This document shows, in pieces, positions 1-6,504 of a stretch of 9,361 nt of DNA. The stretch covers positions 1 to 9,361 of the forward strand of contig LGFB01000038.1 of assembly GCA_001508835.1 (NCBI GenBank), given 5' to 3'. The stretch's first letter is position 1. Each line of letters starts with the position of its first letter. The notes beneath the pieces are model-generated. The model saw only the letters and a list, made by a program, of their open reading frames with translations, searched no databases and was not told the origin of the DNA. The position numbers and the translations under genes were made by a program. The DNA is from a bacterium 42_11. GTDB taxonomy: Bacteria; Synergistota; GBS-1.

Positions 1-326
1 TCTAAAAGGAGTGCCGCTCCTCCACCGCTTTTTACGATCTTCCTCGCAGGACAGCCCATATTTATATCTATGCTGGAAGCCCCCCATTTCTCCGCTATTT
101 TAGCACCTTCAGCCATTCTCTCCGGATCTCCACCTACAAGCTGAACGCCTACGAAACCTTCATCGCGACCGATATCTATCAAGCTTAACGCCTTAGCATC
201 CTGACAGGTAAGCGCTATTCCGCTTATCATTTCCGTATGCGCGTAATTAACGCCATCCTCCCAAAAAAGACTCCTAAAGGGATATTTCGTTATCCCAGCG
301 ATTGGAGCTAAAAATAGCCTTATCAT
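1..326 (-). CDS. dus: tRNA-dihydrouridine synthase, N-terminal part (cut by window edge)
   Basis: Reading the minus strand from the ATG at 326-324 gives 108 codons that run off the window start, so only the N-terminal third of a roughly 310-330 residue protein is present. Dus enzymes are FMN- and NADPH-dependent and reduce specific uridines in tRNA to dihydrouridine. The FMN-binding start motif LFLAPIAGIT is at residues 4-13, the substrate-pocket segment TEMIS at 31-35, the VQLVGGDP strand-loop at 61-68, and the catalytic loop INMGCPARK at 88-96 with Cys92 as the expected catalytic cysteine. The usual Asp after GIT/GVT is replaced by Lys14. The start codon overlaps the coaX stop as ATGA, with a weak GAGAG upstream, so translation is probably coupled to coaX. 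A coaX-dus order is common in bacteria. The Dus subfamily cannot be set from this fragment; DusB is the usual neighbour of coaX. Confidence 0.93.
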   Translation of the reverse strand, partial: MIRLFLAPIAGITKYPFRSLFWEDGVNYAHTEMISGIALTCQDAKALSLIDIGRDEGFVGVQLVGGDPERMAEGAKIAEKWGASSIDINMGCPARKIVKSGGGAALLL

Positions 327-1087
327 GCATTTCTCTCGTATATTATCCTAAGCCCCTCCAAGGTCAGCCATGGATTAACAAGATTTATTTCTTTAGACTC
401 CTCGGCAACTAAGTCTATCAAACCTCCCGTGGCCACGACAAAGCTGTGCTCTCCTATCTCTCTTTTAATTCTTCTAACCATACCATCTATCATAGAGGCA
501 TAGCCGTATATCAAACCTGACTGGATATTTTCCTCTGTGGTTTTTCCTATAGAGGACATGGGTTTCCTTAATTCCACCTTAGGGAGCAATGCCGTTTTGG
601 AAAACAATGCTTCTGAAGCAATCTTAATCCCGGGGAAAATTGCTCCCCCAAGCCAGTTACCCTCTTCATCTATCGCACACCAGGTCAGCGCCGTTCCCAT
701 ATCAACAACTATTACGGGAGCACCGTATAGAAAAAAAGCCCCCACAGCGTTAGCTATTCTATCAGCTCCAACGCTTGCAGGATTATCAACCGCAAGCTTT
801 ATCCCCAAATCAAGTTTATAGGAAACCCATAAAATTCTATGAGCCAGCATTTCCTTAACTACCTTCGTTATAGGCTCCACCAACGGAGGAACAACGCTTG
901 CCCCAACTACTCCATTTATTTCGGTGGGATCTATCTTGGACATTCTCAATATGGAGTCTAATAAAATTGCATATTCATCCTTTGTTTTGTCCCTATCGGT
1001 AGCCAAGCGCCAAGCTCTTAAAAGCTCGCTATCTTTATAAAACCCAATAACAATATTAGTATTACCCACATCTAAAGTTAAAAGCAT
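323..1087 (-). CDS. coaX: Type III pantothenate kinase
   Basis: This 254-residue cytoplasmic enzyme phosphorylates pantothenate with ATP, the first step of coenzyme A synthesis. It has the ASKHA fold. The ATP phosphate-binding motif DVGNTN is at residues 6-11. The pantothenate-site motif GADRIANA is at 107-114, with Asp109 as the expected catalytic base. VDMGTALT at 128-135 includes Asp129, the expected monovalent-cation ligand, and GGAIFPG is at 147-153. The length fits the family (about 250-260). I chose the ATG at 1087 because MLLTLDVGN is the canonical N-terminus and an AAGGAGG site sits 7 bases upstream. A GTG at 1141 would add 18 residues unlike the family and would place the promoter inside the gene. 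The 3' end overlaps dus by 4 bp. Type III enzymes are generally not feedback-inhibited by CoA. Confidence 0.96.
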   Translation of the reverse strand: MLLTLDVGNTNIVIGFYKDSELLRAWRLATDRDKTKDEYAILLDSILRMSKIDPTEINGVVGASVVPPLVEPITKVVKEMLAHRILWVSYKLDLGIKLAVDNPASVGADRIANAVGAFFLYGAPVIVVDMGTALTWCAIDEEGNWLGGAIFPGIKIASEALFSKTALLPKVELRKPMSSIGKTTEENIQSGLIYGYASMIDGMVRRIKREIGEHSFVVATGGLIDLVAEESKEINLVNPWLTLEGLRIIYERNA

Positions 1088-1125
1088 ATGCTTCCCTCCT
1101 TGTAGAAAAAAGCAATCTAAACTAA

Positions 1126-1154
1126 ATTTTAGAGTTACCACTAAAATGTGTCAA
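1126..1154 (-). promoter_or_regulatory. Sigma70-type promoter for coaX-dus
   Basis: On the minus strand a perfect -35 TTGACA (1154-1149) is followed by a 17-base spacer and TAAAAT (1131-1126), a 5 of 6 match to the -10 consensus. It lies about 40 bases upstream of the coaX start codon and reads away from the leuC promoter. A short interrupted palindrome (CTAAA-T-TTTAG, 1122-1132) overlaps the -10, but nothing identifies an operator. Confidence 0.75.
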
Positions 1155-1192
1155 GAAAATAAGCTAAAGATGGGATAATTACTTTTCAGAGC

Positions 1193-1222
1193 TTGACAAA
1201 ACGAATCATAAAATAATATACT
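1193..1222 (+). promoter_or_regulatory. Sigma70-type promoter for leuCDB
   Basis: A perfect -35 TTGACA (1193-1198) is followed by an 18-base spacer and TATACT (1217-1222), a 5 of 6 match. The predicted transcript would have an untranslated leader of roughly 45 bases before the leuC start at 1274. That is too short for a T-box or a leucine leader-peptide attenuator, and I see neither. The two divergent -35 boxes are separated by only 38 bases, so the opposite promoters could influence each other. Confidence 0.7.
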
Positions 1223-1273
1223 TACCATGGGAATATTGAAACATCATTTTGAAGGAAAGAGAGGTGACTTTTC

Positions 1274-2536
1274 TTGGGCAGGACGATAGTTGAAAAGATT
1301 CTTCAAGCGCACACAAACGACGAAGTTAAACCTGACAGGCTCATTGAAGCAAAAGTAGACTTTGCCTTCGCAAATGATATTACAGCTCCCCTCGCCATAG
1401 AAGACTTTAAACTCATGGGGGCTAAAAAGGTCTTTGACCCGGAAAGAATAGCCCTAATTCCAGACCACTTTACGCCTAACAAGGATGTCAAGTCTGCCGA
1501 ACAGGCAAAGATAATGAAGGAATTTGCAAAAGAATTTGGAATCAAATATTACTTTGAGATTGGACGAGGAGGAATAGAGCATGTTCTTCTACATGAAGAG
1601 GGGCTAACACTACCAGGTGACATCATTATAGGAGCAGACTCTCATACGTGCACCTATGGAGCCCTTGGATGCTTCGCTACCGGAGTTGGTAGCACTGATC
1701 TCGCAGCAGCCTGGGCTTTAGGAAAGCTTTGGTTTAAGGTTCCGCGAACGATAAAGTTTAATTACAAAGGTAAACTTAGAAAATGGGTAGGAGGAAAGGA
1801 TCTCATACTTTTCACAATAGGACAAATAGGTGTCGACGGGGCGCTATATAGAGCAATGGAGTTCTCGGGAGAAGTTATAAGGAACCTACCGATGGACGAC
1901 CGCTTTACCATGTGTAACATGGCAATTGAAGCTGGAGCAAAGTGCGGAATAATAGAACCTGATGAGAAAACAATAGAATATGTAAAAGGGAGGGCAAAAA
2001 GAGAATACAAGATCTTTAATAGCGACCCTGATGCAGAATATGAAAAGATATACGAGTGGGACGTAAGCGAGCTTGAACCTCAGGTTGCCTTACCCCATTT
2101 ACCATCTAACGTCAAAGGAGTAAGCGGAGTCAAGGGCGTTAAAGTTGATCAAGTTGTTATAGGTTCATGCACCAACGGGAGGCTTAGAGATTTAGCTATA
2201 GCAGCAGAAATACTAAAAGGGAAGAAGGTCCATCCCGACGTTAGGGTAATAATTTTCCCTGGGACTCAAAAGGTTTACATGGAAGCGATGAAACTGGGAT
2301 ACATACAAACATTTATAGAAAGCGGAGCAGCAGTATCAACTCCTACATGCGGTCCCTGTTTAGGGGGACATATGGGAGTCTTAGCAAAGGGAGAAATCTG
2401 CGTATCCACCACCAATAGGAACTTTATCGGAAGGATGGGACACAAAGAGAGTTATGTTTACTTAGCCTCTCCAGCGGTAGCTGCTGCAAGCGCCATAGCC
2501 GGTGAAATAGTAAGTCCAGAAGAGGTGATGAAGTGA
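1274..2536 (+). CDS. leuC: 3-isopropylmalate dehydratase, large subunit
   Basis: This 420-residue protein is the iron-sulfur subunit of isopropylmalate isomerase, which converts 2-isopropylmalate to 3-isopropylmalate with LeuD. Three [4Fe-4S] ligand cysteines are visible: Cys299 in GSCTNGR (297-303) and Cys359/Cys362 in [10 protein letters not shown] (356-365). The substrate-site motif [13 protein letters not shown] is at 120-132. About 420 residues and a separate LeuD indicate the shorter archaeal/Clostridium-type LeuC, a class close to homoaconitase, rather than the roughly 465-residue E. coli type. Translation starts at TTG 1274, with GAGGTGA 6 bases upstream; the N-terminus [10 protein letters not shown] is typical of the family. 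Its TGA stop overlaps the leuD ATG by one base. Homoaconitase, or citramalate-pathway isomerase activity, cannot be excluded by motif reading, but the operon favours leucine synthesis. Confidence 0.95.
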   Translation: MGRTIVEKILQAHTNDEVKPDRLIEAKVDFAFANDITAPLAIEDFKLMGAKKVFDPERIALIPDHFTPNKDVKSAEQAKIMKEFAKEFGIKYYFEIGRGGIEHVLLHEEGLTLPGDIIIGADSHTCTYGALGCFATGVGSTDLAAAWALGKLWFKVPRTIKFNYKGKLRKWVGGKDLILFTIGQIGVDGALYRAMEFSGEVIRNLPMDDRFTMCNMAIEAGAKCGIIEPDEKTIEYVKGRAKREYKIFNSDPDAEYEKIYEWDVSELEPQVALPHLPSNVKGVSGVKGVKVDQVVIGSCTNGRLRDLAIAAEILKGKKVHPDVRVIIFPGTQKVYMEAMKLGYIQTFIESGAAVSTPTCGPCLGGHMGVLAKGEICVSTTNRNFIGRMGHKESYVYLASPAVAAASAIAGEIVSPEEVMK

Positions 2537-3030
2537 TGATCAAGGGTAAGGCGTGGAAGTTTGGAAATGATATAGATACGGACGTAATAATTCCCGCTGT
2601 ATATCTTAACACAACGAACCCTGAAGAACTTGCCATGCATTGCTTTGAACCCATACTTCCGAATTTCAAGGAAAAAGTAAATAAAGGGGATATCATCGTT
2701 GCAGGTAAAAACTTTGGATGCGGAAGCTCCAGACAACATGCCCCTATCGCAATAAAAGCTTGTGGCATCTCATGTGTAATAGCTTCCTCTTTTGCAAGAA
2801 TATTTTTCAGAAATGCAATAAACATAGGATTACCAATATTAGAGTGTGAAGAAGCATCGGAAAAGACGGACAACGGAGATGAACTAGAGGTTGACCTGGA
2901 AAAAGGTATCATAAGAAACCTAACGAAAGGGATAGAGTTTAAAGCAGAACCCCTTCCAGAATCGATACTTCAGATACTTTCAAGCGGTGGACTTGTAGAA
3001 TATGTAAAGAAAAAGCTTGGAGGTGAATAA
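2536..3030 (+). CDS. leuD: 3-isopropylmalate dehydratase, small subunit
   Basis: This 164-residue swivelling-domain subunit completes the LeuCD isomerase. The start has [15 protein letters not shown] (7-21), then the substrate-recognition loop YLNT (23-26). The conserved NFGCGSSR (59-66) carries the active-site serines, and [15 protein letters not shown] (86-100) is diagnostic. In archaeal-type small subunits the YLxx loop helps decide between isopropylmalate and homoaconitate; YLNT is, to my knowledge, common in proteins annotated as LeuD but does not prove the substrate. I prefer ATG 2536, which overlaps the leuC TGA (TGATG) and has GAGGTGA (2522-2528) 7 bases upstream. GTG 2533 would add one Met but leaves only 4 bases of spacing. 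The overlap implies coupled translation with LeuC, in keeping with equal subunit amounts. Confidence 0.95.
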   Translation: MIKGKAWKFGNDIDTDVIIPAVYLNTTNPEELAMHCFEPILPNFKEKVNKGDIIVAGKNFGCGSSRQHAPIAIKACGISCVIASSFARIFFRNAINIGLPILECEEASEKTDNGDELEVDLEKGIIRNLTKGIEFKAEPLPESILQILSSGGLVEYVKKKLGGE

Positions 3031-3033
3031 AGG

Positions 3034-4161
3034 TTGTATAAGGTTGCTGTTATCCCGGGCGACGGCACAGGTGAAGAGATAATAAAAGAAGGAGTAAAGG
3101 TGCTTGACGCTGCAGCGAGGAAATACGGATTTTCAATCGAATGGGTATGGTACCCATGGGGAGCAGACCACTACCTAAAAACCGGAGAGCTTCTACCTGA
3201 TAGTGCCATCGAGGAAATGAAGGAGATGGATGCCATATACCTTGGAGCAGTTGGAGATCCCAGGGTTCCCCCTGGCATTTTAGAAAAGGAAATCCTTCTT
3301 AAGCTCAGATTTGAGCTCGACCTTTATGTAAACCTGCGTCCAATAAAGCTTCTCCCGGGAGTGCCTACTCCTCTAAAGGACAAAGGACCCGAACACATAA
3401 ACTTCTATGTGGTCAGAGAAAACACCGAAGATTTCTATGTGGGGCTTGGAGATCGTTGGAAAGGTTCAAGAAGAGAAACATCTTTTGATCTTAAGAGAAA
3501 TCTTTATAGGGCCAAAATAGATGTATCTGTAAACATAGAACCTGACGATGAATACGCATTCCAGATAGGCGTAAATTCAAGAAAGGGTTGTGAAAGAATA
3601 ATAAGATACGCCTTCGAGCTCGCTAAGAAAAAAGGTTTAAACAAGGTAACCGCCGTAGACAAAGCAAATGTATTAACAAATGTATATTCCCTCTGGAGAG
3701 ATGTTTTCGAAAAAGTGGGTAGCGAATACCCAGACATAGAAAAAGAATACGCCTTTGTAGACGCTATAACTATGTGGATGGTAAAAACCCCAGAAAACTA
3801 CAGGGTTATAGTAACTCCCAATATGTTCGGTGACATAATAACCGATCTCGGAGCAATGATACAAGGTGGTCTTGGTTTAGCAGCTGGTGGAAACATAAAC
3901 CCCGGTAACGTTTCCATGTTTGAACCTATTCATGGCTCGGCTCCCAAGTATAAAGGAACTGGGAAGGCAAACCCCCTCGCTACGATAATGGCGGGGGCAA
4001 TGCTTCTTGAACATATAGGCGAAGATGAAGCAGCGAAAGCCGTAGAAACTGCCGTAGGAAAGGCATTGGTTGAAGGAAGGATAAAAACTTACGATCTCGG
4101 CGGAGAAACAAAAACATGGGAAGTAGGAGATATATTAGTTAAAATGATAGAGGAGGGCTAA
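3034..4161 (+). CDS. leuB: 3-isopropylmalate dehydrogenase (isocitrate/isopropylmalate dehydrogenase family)
   Basis: This 375-residue beta-decarboxylating dehydrogenase presumably oxidises and decarboxylates 3-isopropylmalate to 2-ketoisocaproate. Family features are IPGDGTGEE (7-15), Arg92/Arg102 in [16 protein letters not shown] (88-103), Arg128 and Tyr135 in [11 protein letters not shown] (127-137), Lys210 in VDKANVL (208-214), metal ligands Asp267/Asp271 in GDIITD, and EPIHGSAP (297-304). Leu88-Leu89 match the leucine pair that contacts the isopropyl group in Thermus IPMDH, whereas isocitrate dehydrogenase has Ser/Asn here. Other segments ([19 protein letters not shown]) are nearer to the tartrate/isocitrate branch than to classical LeuB. 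HGSAP is followed by Lys305-Tyr306, as in NADP-dependent isocitrate dehydrogenase, instead of the Asp of NAD-dependent IPMDH. The TTG start has GGAGGTGA (3019-3026) 7 bases upstream, inside the leuD end. The role is assigned mainly by the operon. Confidence 0.85.
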   Translation: MYKVAVIPGDGTGEEIIKEGVKVLDAAARKYGFSIEWVWYPWGADHYLKTGELLPDSAIEEMKEMDAIYLGAVGDPRVPPGILEKEILLKLRFELDLYVNLRPIKLLPGVPTPLKDKGPEHINFYVVRENTEDFYVGLGDRWKGSRRETSFDLKRNLYRAKIDVSVNIEPDDEYAFQIGVNSRKGCERIIRYAFELAKKKGLNKVTAVDKANVLTNVYSLWRDVFEKVGSEYPDIEKEYAFVDAITMWMVKTPENYRVIVTPNMFGDIITDLGAMIQGGLGLAAGGNINPGNVSMFEPIHGSAPKYKGTGKANPLATIMAGAMLLEHIGEDEAAKAVETAVGKALVEGRIKTYDLGGETKTWEVGDILVKMIEEG

Positions 4162-4173
4162 AAGGCCCTCCTC
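4150..4173. terminator. Hairpin at the convergent leuB/dedA ends
   Basis: A perfect 9-bp inverted repeat (GAGGAGGGC at 4150-4158 and GCCCTCCTC at 4165-4173) encloses a 6-base loop that holds both stop codons. It also encodes the last residues of LeuB and DedA. On the minus strand it is followed by TATCATTTT, a passable U-rich tail. On the plus strand the following CTCTTAATC is weak. It is probably a bidirectional terminator or 3'-end stabilising stem, best in the dedA direction. Confidence 0.5.
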
Positions 4174-4766
4174 CTCTTAATCACGTAAAAAATAATTAAA
4201 ATTCCTCCTAAAAGGGTTGCCCCTGCTCCAAACTCATGAGAATACCTTTGAATAAGCTCTCTATTATCCCCTACGTAGTAGCCAATAACAGCGAGAACAA
4301 CAACCCAAAAACCCGCCCCCAAAATGGTATAGAAGGTGAAAGGCAGAGGCTTCATCTTGGCTACACCCGCAGGCAAAGAGATATACTGTCTCACCACGGG
4401 AACAAGCCTACCTATAAAGGTGCTTATCCCGCCATACTTATTAAAGAAAGCTTCTGCCTTTTTAAAACTATCCTCGGAGATCATCAAATATTTACCATAT
4501 CTCACCAAGAAAGGCCTACCAAGCTTATATCCCAAAAGGTAATTGAACCATGCACCTACAAGGCTACCCAAAGTTCCGGAAAGGATGACGAGTTTGAAAT
4601 CCATCTTCCCCTGTGAAGCCAGATAAGCTGCAGGAGGAACTACTACTTCACTCGGAAAAGGAAAACATGAAGATTCCAAAGCCATCAACAAAAAGACACC
4701 CCAATATCCCCATTCATAAATTAACGAAGAAAATCTCTCCAGCAGGTTATAAAAAAGGTCTACTAT
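4158..4766 (-). CDS. DedA-family inner-membrane protein (apparent ATA start)
   Basis: DedA (SNARE-associated/VTT domain) proteins are polytopic membrane proteins linked to proton-dependent transport, envelope integrity and lipid (undecaprenyl or polyprenyl phosphate) recycling. Conserved motifs are LLMALESSCFPFPSEVVVPP (26-45), LGSLVGAWFNYLLGYKLGRP (66-85) and FIGRLVPVVRQYISLPAG (117-134), with Arg120 and Arg126 as the family arginines. Hydrophobic segments lie near 20-50, 58-81, 145-165 and 180-197, and the C-terminus KRRR is basic. The first ATG (4691) would give 177 residues and cut off YEWGYWGVFL, which belongs to the first family segment. The frame stays open, with family-like sequence, back to a stop at 4772-4770 in neighbouring frames. 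The only plausible start is ATA 4766, giving 202 residues, the normal DedA length, with AAGGAGGAGG 12 bases upstream. CTG 4745 is the alternative. It lies one base after the preceding gene's stop. Confidence 0.85.
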   Translation of the reverse strand: MVDLFYNLLERFSSLIYEWGYWGVFLLMALESSCFPFPSEVVVPPAAYLASQGKMDFKLVILSGTLGSLVGAWFNYLLGYKLGRPFLVRYGKYLMISEDSFKKAEAFFNKYGGISTFIGRLVPVVRQYISLPAGVAKMKPLPFTFYTILGAGFWVVVLAVIGYYVGDNRELIQRYSHEFGAGATLLGGILIIFYVIKRRRAF

Positions 4767-4767
4767 A

Positions 4768-5640
4768 TTACCTTAAAGCCTCCTCCTTAGGGACTATAAC
4801 TCTCAGATTAGTAAACTTCACCTTAAGGCTCCCCATTGCTATAATGCCTATGCCACCAGATGAAAGAGATGTATCTCTAACATCAAATATCTTTTTCTCT
4901 CCCTCTCCCGGCACGAGAACATAGCAAGATATCCTGTTGCCTTTGACAACTACCTTCATAGAGCTAAAGCTTAAAGGCCCCTGAGTCCAGTCCTTTATAA
5001 CCCTCGGCTTGTCATTATGCAAGACTTGAAGGGAAAAGGTACCATCTCCTCGATGAAGGAACATATAGAAGTTATTTAAATCTCTGACCCTGAAAAGCAA
5101 GCCGTAGATAAGCCAAGGTCCACTATAACCACTTTCTTTAACAGCTATATCAGCAACATAAGTATAGTCAGGATATCTTTCCATATAAGGCTGGACATTC
5201 GCTGGGATACATAAAGCAGTTAAATCTTTCCGCTCCATCTGAATATAAAGCCCATCATTTGCCACATAAATTTTCCTTTCATAGGTATCCACATGAGGCC
5301 ATCCATTTCTATTATCGCTAAAGTCTTCATAAAGAAACTGAAGATCCGGTAATGACTCTATTTCTTCCTCAGTTATTTCACCATCCAAAGCCAAATTAAA
5401 AAACTTATGTTGAAGCTTTGGATCTACCTGAGCTATATAGTTTATATAAATCCTTTCAAGGTCATCAAGCTCTCTATCTTCGCCAAGCTTCTTAATAAAG
5501 GAAAATACCTCTGGATTCGGTTCTCTCTGACCGGCGAAAACACTCTGCGCGTAATTTAAAGCGGGATTTCCCACCGCCCAAGCGACTGAAAACAACACCA
5601 AAAGTGCACAAACCATTACAAAAACCCTAATTCCCCGCAC
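4768..5640 (-). CDS. Secreted protein of unknown function with LamG-like beta-sandwich
   Basis: I do not recognise a named family for this 290-residue protein. A signal peptide is clear: MRGIR, a hydrophobic core at 6-20 and a likely cleavage after AWA (20-22), with no lipobox, so it is probably exported free to the periplasm or outside. Residues about 30-98 look helical and acidic, ending in an EF-hand-like stretch DGEITEEEIESLPDLQ (86-101). Residues about 102-285 have the pattern of a concanavalin/LamG or DUF1080-like jelly roll: YEDFSDNRNGW (104-114), GLYIQME (130-136), LLFRVRDLNNFYMFLHR (181-197) and GGIGIIAMG (262-270), then FTNLRV at the end. Such domains often bind sugars, but no catalytic residues are recognisable. 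It starts at GTG 5640, with AGGAGGTG 8 bases upstream. The stop is one base from the DedA start, so the two genes form a transcription unit; a cell-envelope role is inference from that. Confidence 0.8.
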   Translation of the reverse strand: MRGIRVFVMVCALLVLFSVAWAVGNPALNYAQSVFAGQREPNPEVFSFIKKLGEDRELDDLERIYINYIAQVDPKLQHKFFNLALDGEITEEEIESLPDLQFLYEDFSDNRNGWPHVDTYERKIYVANDGLYIQMERKDLTALCIPANVQPYMERYPDYTYVADIAVKESGYSGPWLIYGLLFRVRDLNNFYMFLHRGDGTFSLQVLHNDKPRVIKDWTQGPLSFSSMKVVVKGNRISCYVLVPGEGEKKIFDVRDTSLSSGGIGIIAMGSLKVKFTNLRVIVPKEEALR

Positions 5641-5667
5641 AACAACTACACCTCCTTTCTATGTGCT

Positions 5668-5676
5668 ATTATAACA
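5668..5676 (-). promoter_or_regulatory. Extended -10 promoter for the secreted protein-dedA unit
   Basis: On the minus strand TGT-TATAAT (5676-5668) is a perfect -10 hexamer with the TGn extension, about 27 bases upstream of the GTG start at 5640. No good -35 is visible at 16-18 bases, as allowed for extended -10 promoters. Confidence 0.6.
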
Positions 5677-5693
5677 TAAATTAACTTAAAATC

Positions 5694-5722
5694 TTCTCAT
5701 AAAGGCATATCTGTGGTATTAT
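5694..5722 (+). promoter_or_regulatory. Likely promoter for the threonine operon
   Basis: TGG-TATTAT (5714-5722) is an extended -10 with 5 of 6 matches. A weak -35 TTCTCA (5694-5699, 4 of 6) lies 17 bases away. The leader to the ATG at 5764 would be about 35 bases, with no room for a T-box, threonine leader peptide or lysine riboswitch. It diverges from the promoter of the secreted protein gene, and the two -10 elements are about 40 bases apart. Confidence 0.5.
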
Positions 5723-5763
5723 TTATTAAACGCAAATCTCCTTAAAAGGGGTGAATATCAAAG

Positions 5764-6495
5764 ATGAAAAAGGCTTTGTTTGTCTTAAAGTCACGGGAGG
5801 CTAAAAGGTTAATAGCAAAGGCTGTCGCAAATTTGCCTGAAGTTAAAAGGGCTCTTGAAGAAGGATACATAGTGATAAACCCCGGATCTACAAATGGATA
5901 CGTAGCAGAAGAAATACTGGGAAGGGAAATAGAAAAAGATCGATTCATGATTGGTTACATCGAAGACGGCAAACTTTGCATAAACCCGCCAGAAAGGAGA
6001 TTACCACCTATTATACTTTACAAGGGCAAGGAAGTTGATGAACCTTATGATAGTGTTTTAGACAAGTTAGGGAAAAACGATGTAATGATAAAGGGAGCAA
6101 ATGCCATAGATTTTGAAGGTAATGTGGGAATAATGCTTGGAAATAAAGTGGGAGGAACCATAGGGAAAATAATAGGTCCTGTAATCTCAAGAGGGGTAAA
6201 ACTGATAATCCCAGTGAGCCTGGAAAAATTAATCCCATCAGTAAAGCTTGCATCATCCGTACTGGGGATAGAGGAGCTTGACTACTCAGACGGTCTTAAA
6301 ATAGGACTTATGCCTGTGGCTTATGGAAAAGTTATCACCGAAATAGAAGCCTTCTTCATACTTGCAAACGTAGAGGCCTTCTTAGTAGCAAAAGGTGGAA
6401 TTAACGACTCGCAAGGTGCTTCAACCATAGCCGTTTGGGGCGAAGATAAGGATGTAGAAAAGGCCATTGAGATAGTGAATAATCTAAAGGAGTAG
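5764..6495 (+). CDS. Conserved uncharacterised protein, ISOCOT-like motifs
   Basis: I know no function for this 243-residue, probably cytoplasmic protein: there is no signal peptide or membrane helix. Two segments resemble the ISOCOT superfamily (RpiA, DeoR sensor domains, NagB, CoA transferases). INPGSTNGYVAEEILG (38-53) is like the GSGST...L phosphate/CoA loop of ribose-5-phosphate isomerase, and DVMIKGANAIDFEGNVGIML (106-125) is like its GADEID...GN motif. Other glycine-rich and conserved-looking segments are GGTIGKIIGPV (130-140), IIPVSLEKLIPSV (148-160), ITEIEAF (191-197) and VAKGGINDSQGAS (208-220). Lys110, Asn113, Asp116 and Glu118 are candidate active-site positions by analogy only. 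The ATG start has AAGGGGTGA 9 bases upstream. It is first in an operon with thrC 9 bases downstream, which suggests a link with homoserine/threonine or the aspartate family. A role in the missing homoserine dehydrogenase step is not supported: there is no Rossmann GxGxxG start. Confidence 0.75.
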   Translation: MKKALFVLKSREAKRLIAKAVANLPEVKRALEEGYIVINPGSTNGYVAEEILGREIEKDRFMIGYIEDGKLCINPPERRLPPIILYKGKEVDEPYDSVLDKLGKNDVMIKGANAIDFEGNVGIMLGNKVGGTIGKIIGPVISRGVKLIIPVSLEKLIPSVKLASSVLGIEELDYSDGLKIGLMPVAYGKVITEIEAFFILANVEAFLVAKGGINDSQGASTIAVWGEDKDVEKAIEIVNNLKE

Positions 6496-6504
6496 GGATA
6501 GACC

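Noticed and set aside
1088..1141. Possible 18-residue N-terminal extension of coaX from GTG at 1141
   Set aside because: It does not resemble CoaX N-termini, it would contain the predicted -10 box, and the ATG at 1087 has its own AAGGAGG site at good spacing.
1155..1192. Operator palindrome between the divergent -35 boxes
   Set aside because: I found no convincing inverted repeat in this AT-rich spacer; the short CTAAA-T-TTTAG near the coaX -10 is too small to assign.
1199..1273. Leucine attenuator, T-box or riboswitch before leuC
   Set aside because: The predicted leader is only about 45 bases, with no Leu-codon peptide, T-box sequence or terminator stem.
2424..2912. A 162-codon open frame on the minus strand across leuC/leuD
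   Set aside because: It lies antisense to two clearly conserved genes, has Ser/Phe/Pro-rich composition without recognisable motifs, and no promoter or SD; it is a shadow of coding bias.
4236..4924. Open frames on the plus strand opposite dedA and the end of the secreted protein gene
   Set aside because: They are antisense to the DedA frame with its conserved motifs, show low-complexity composition, and resemble no protein family.
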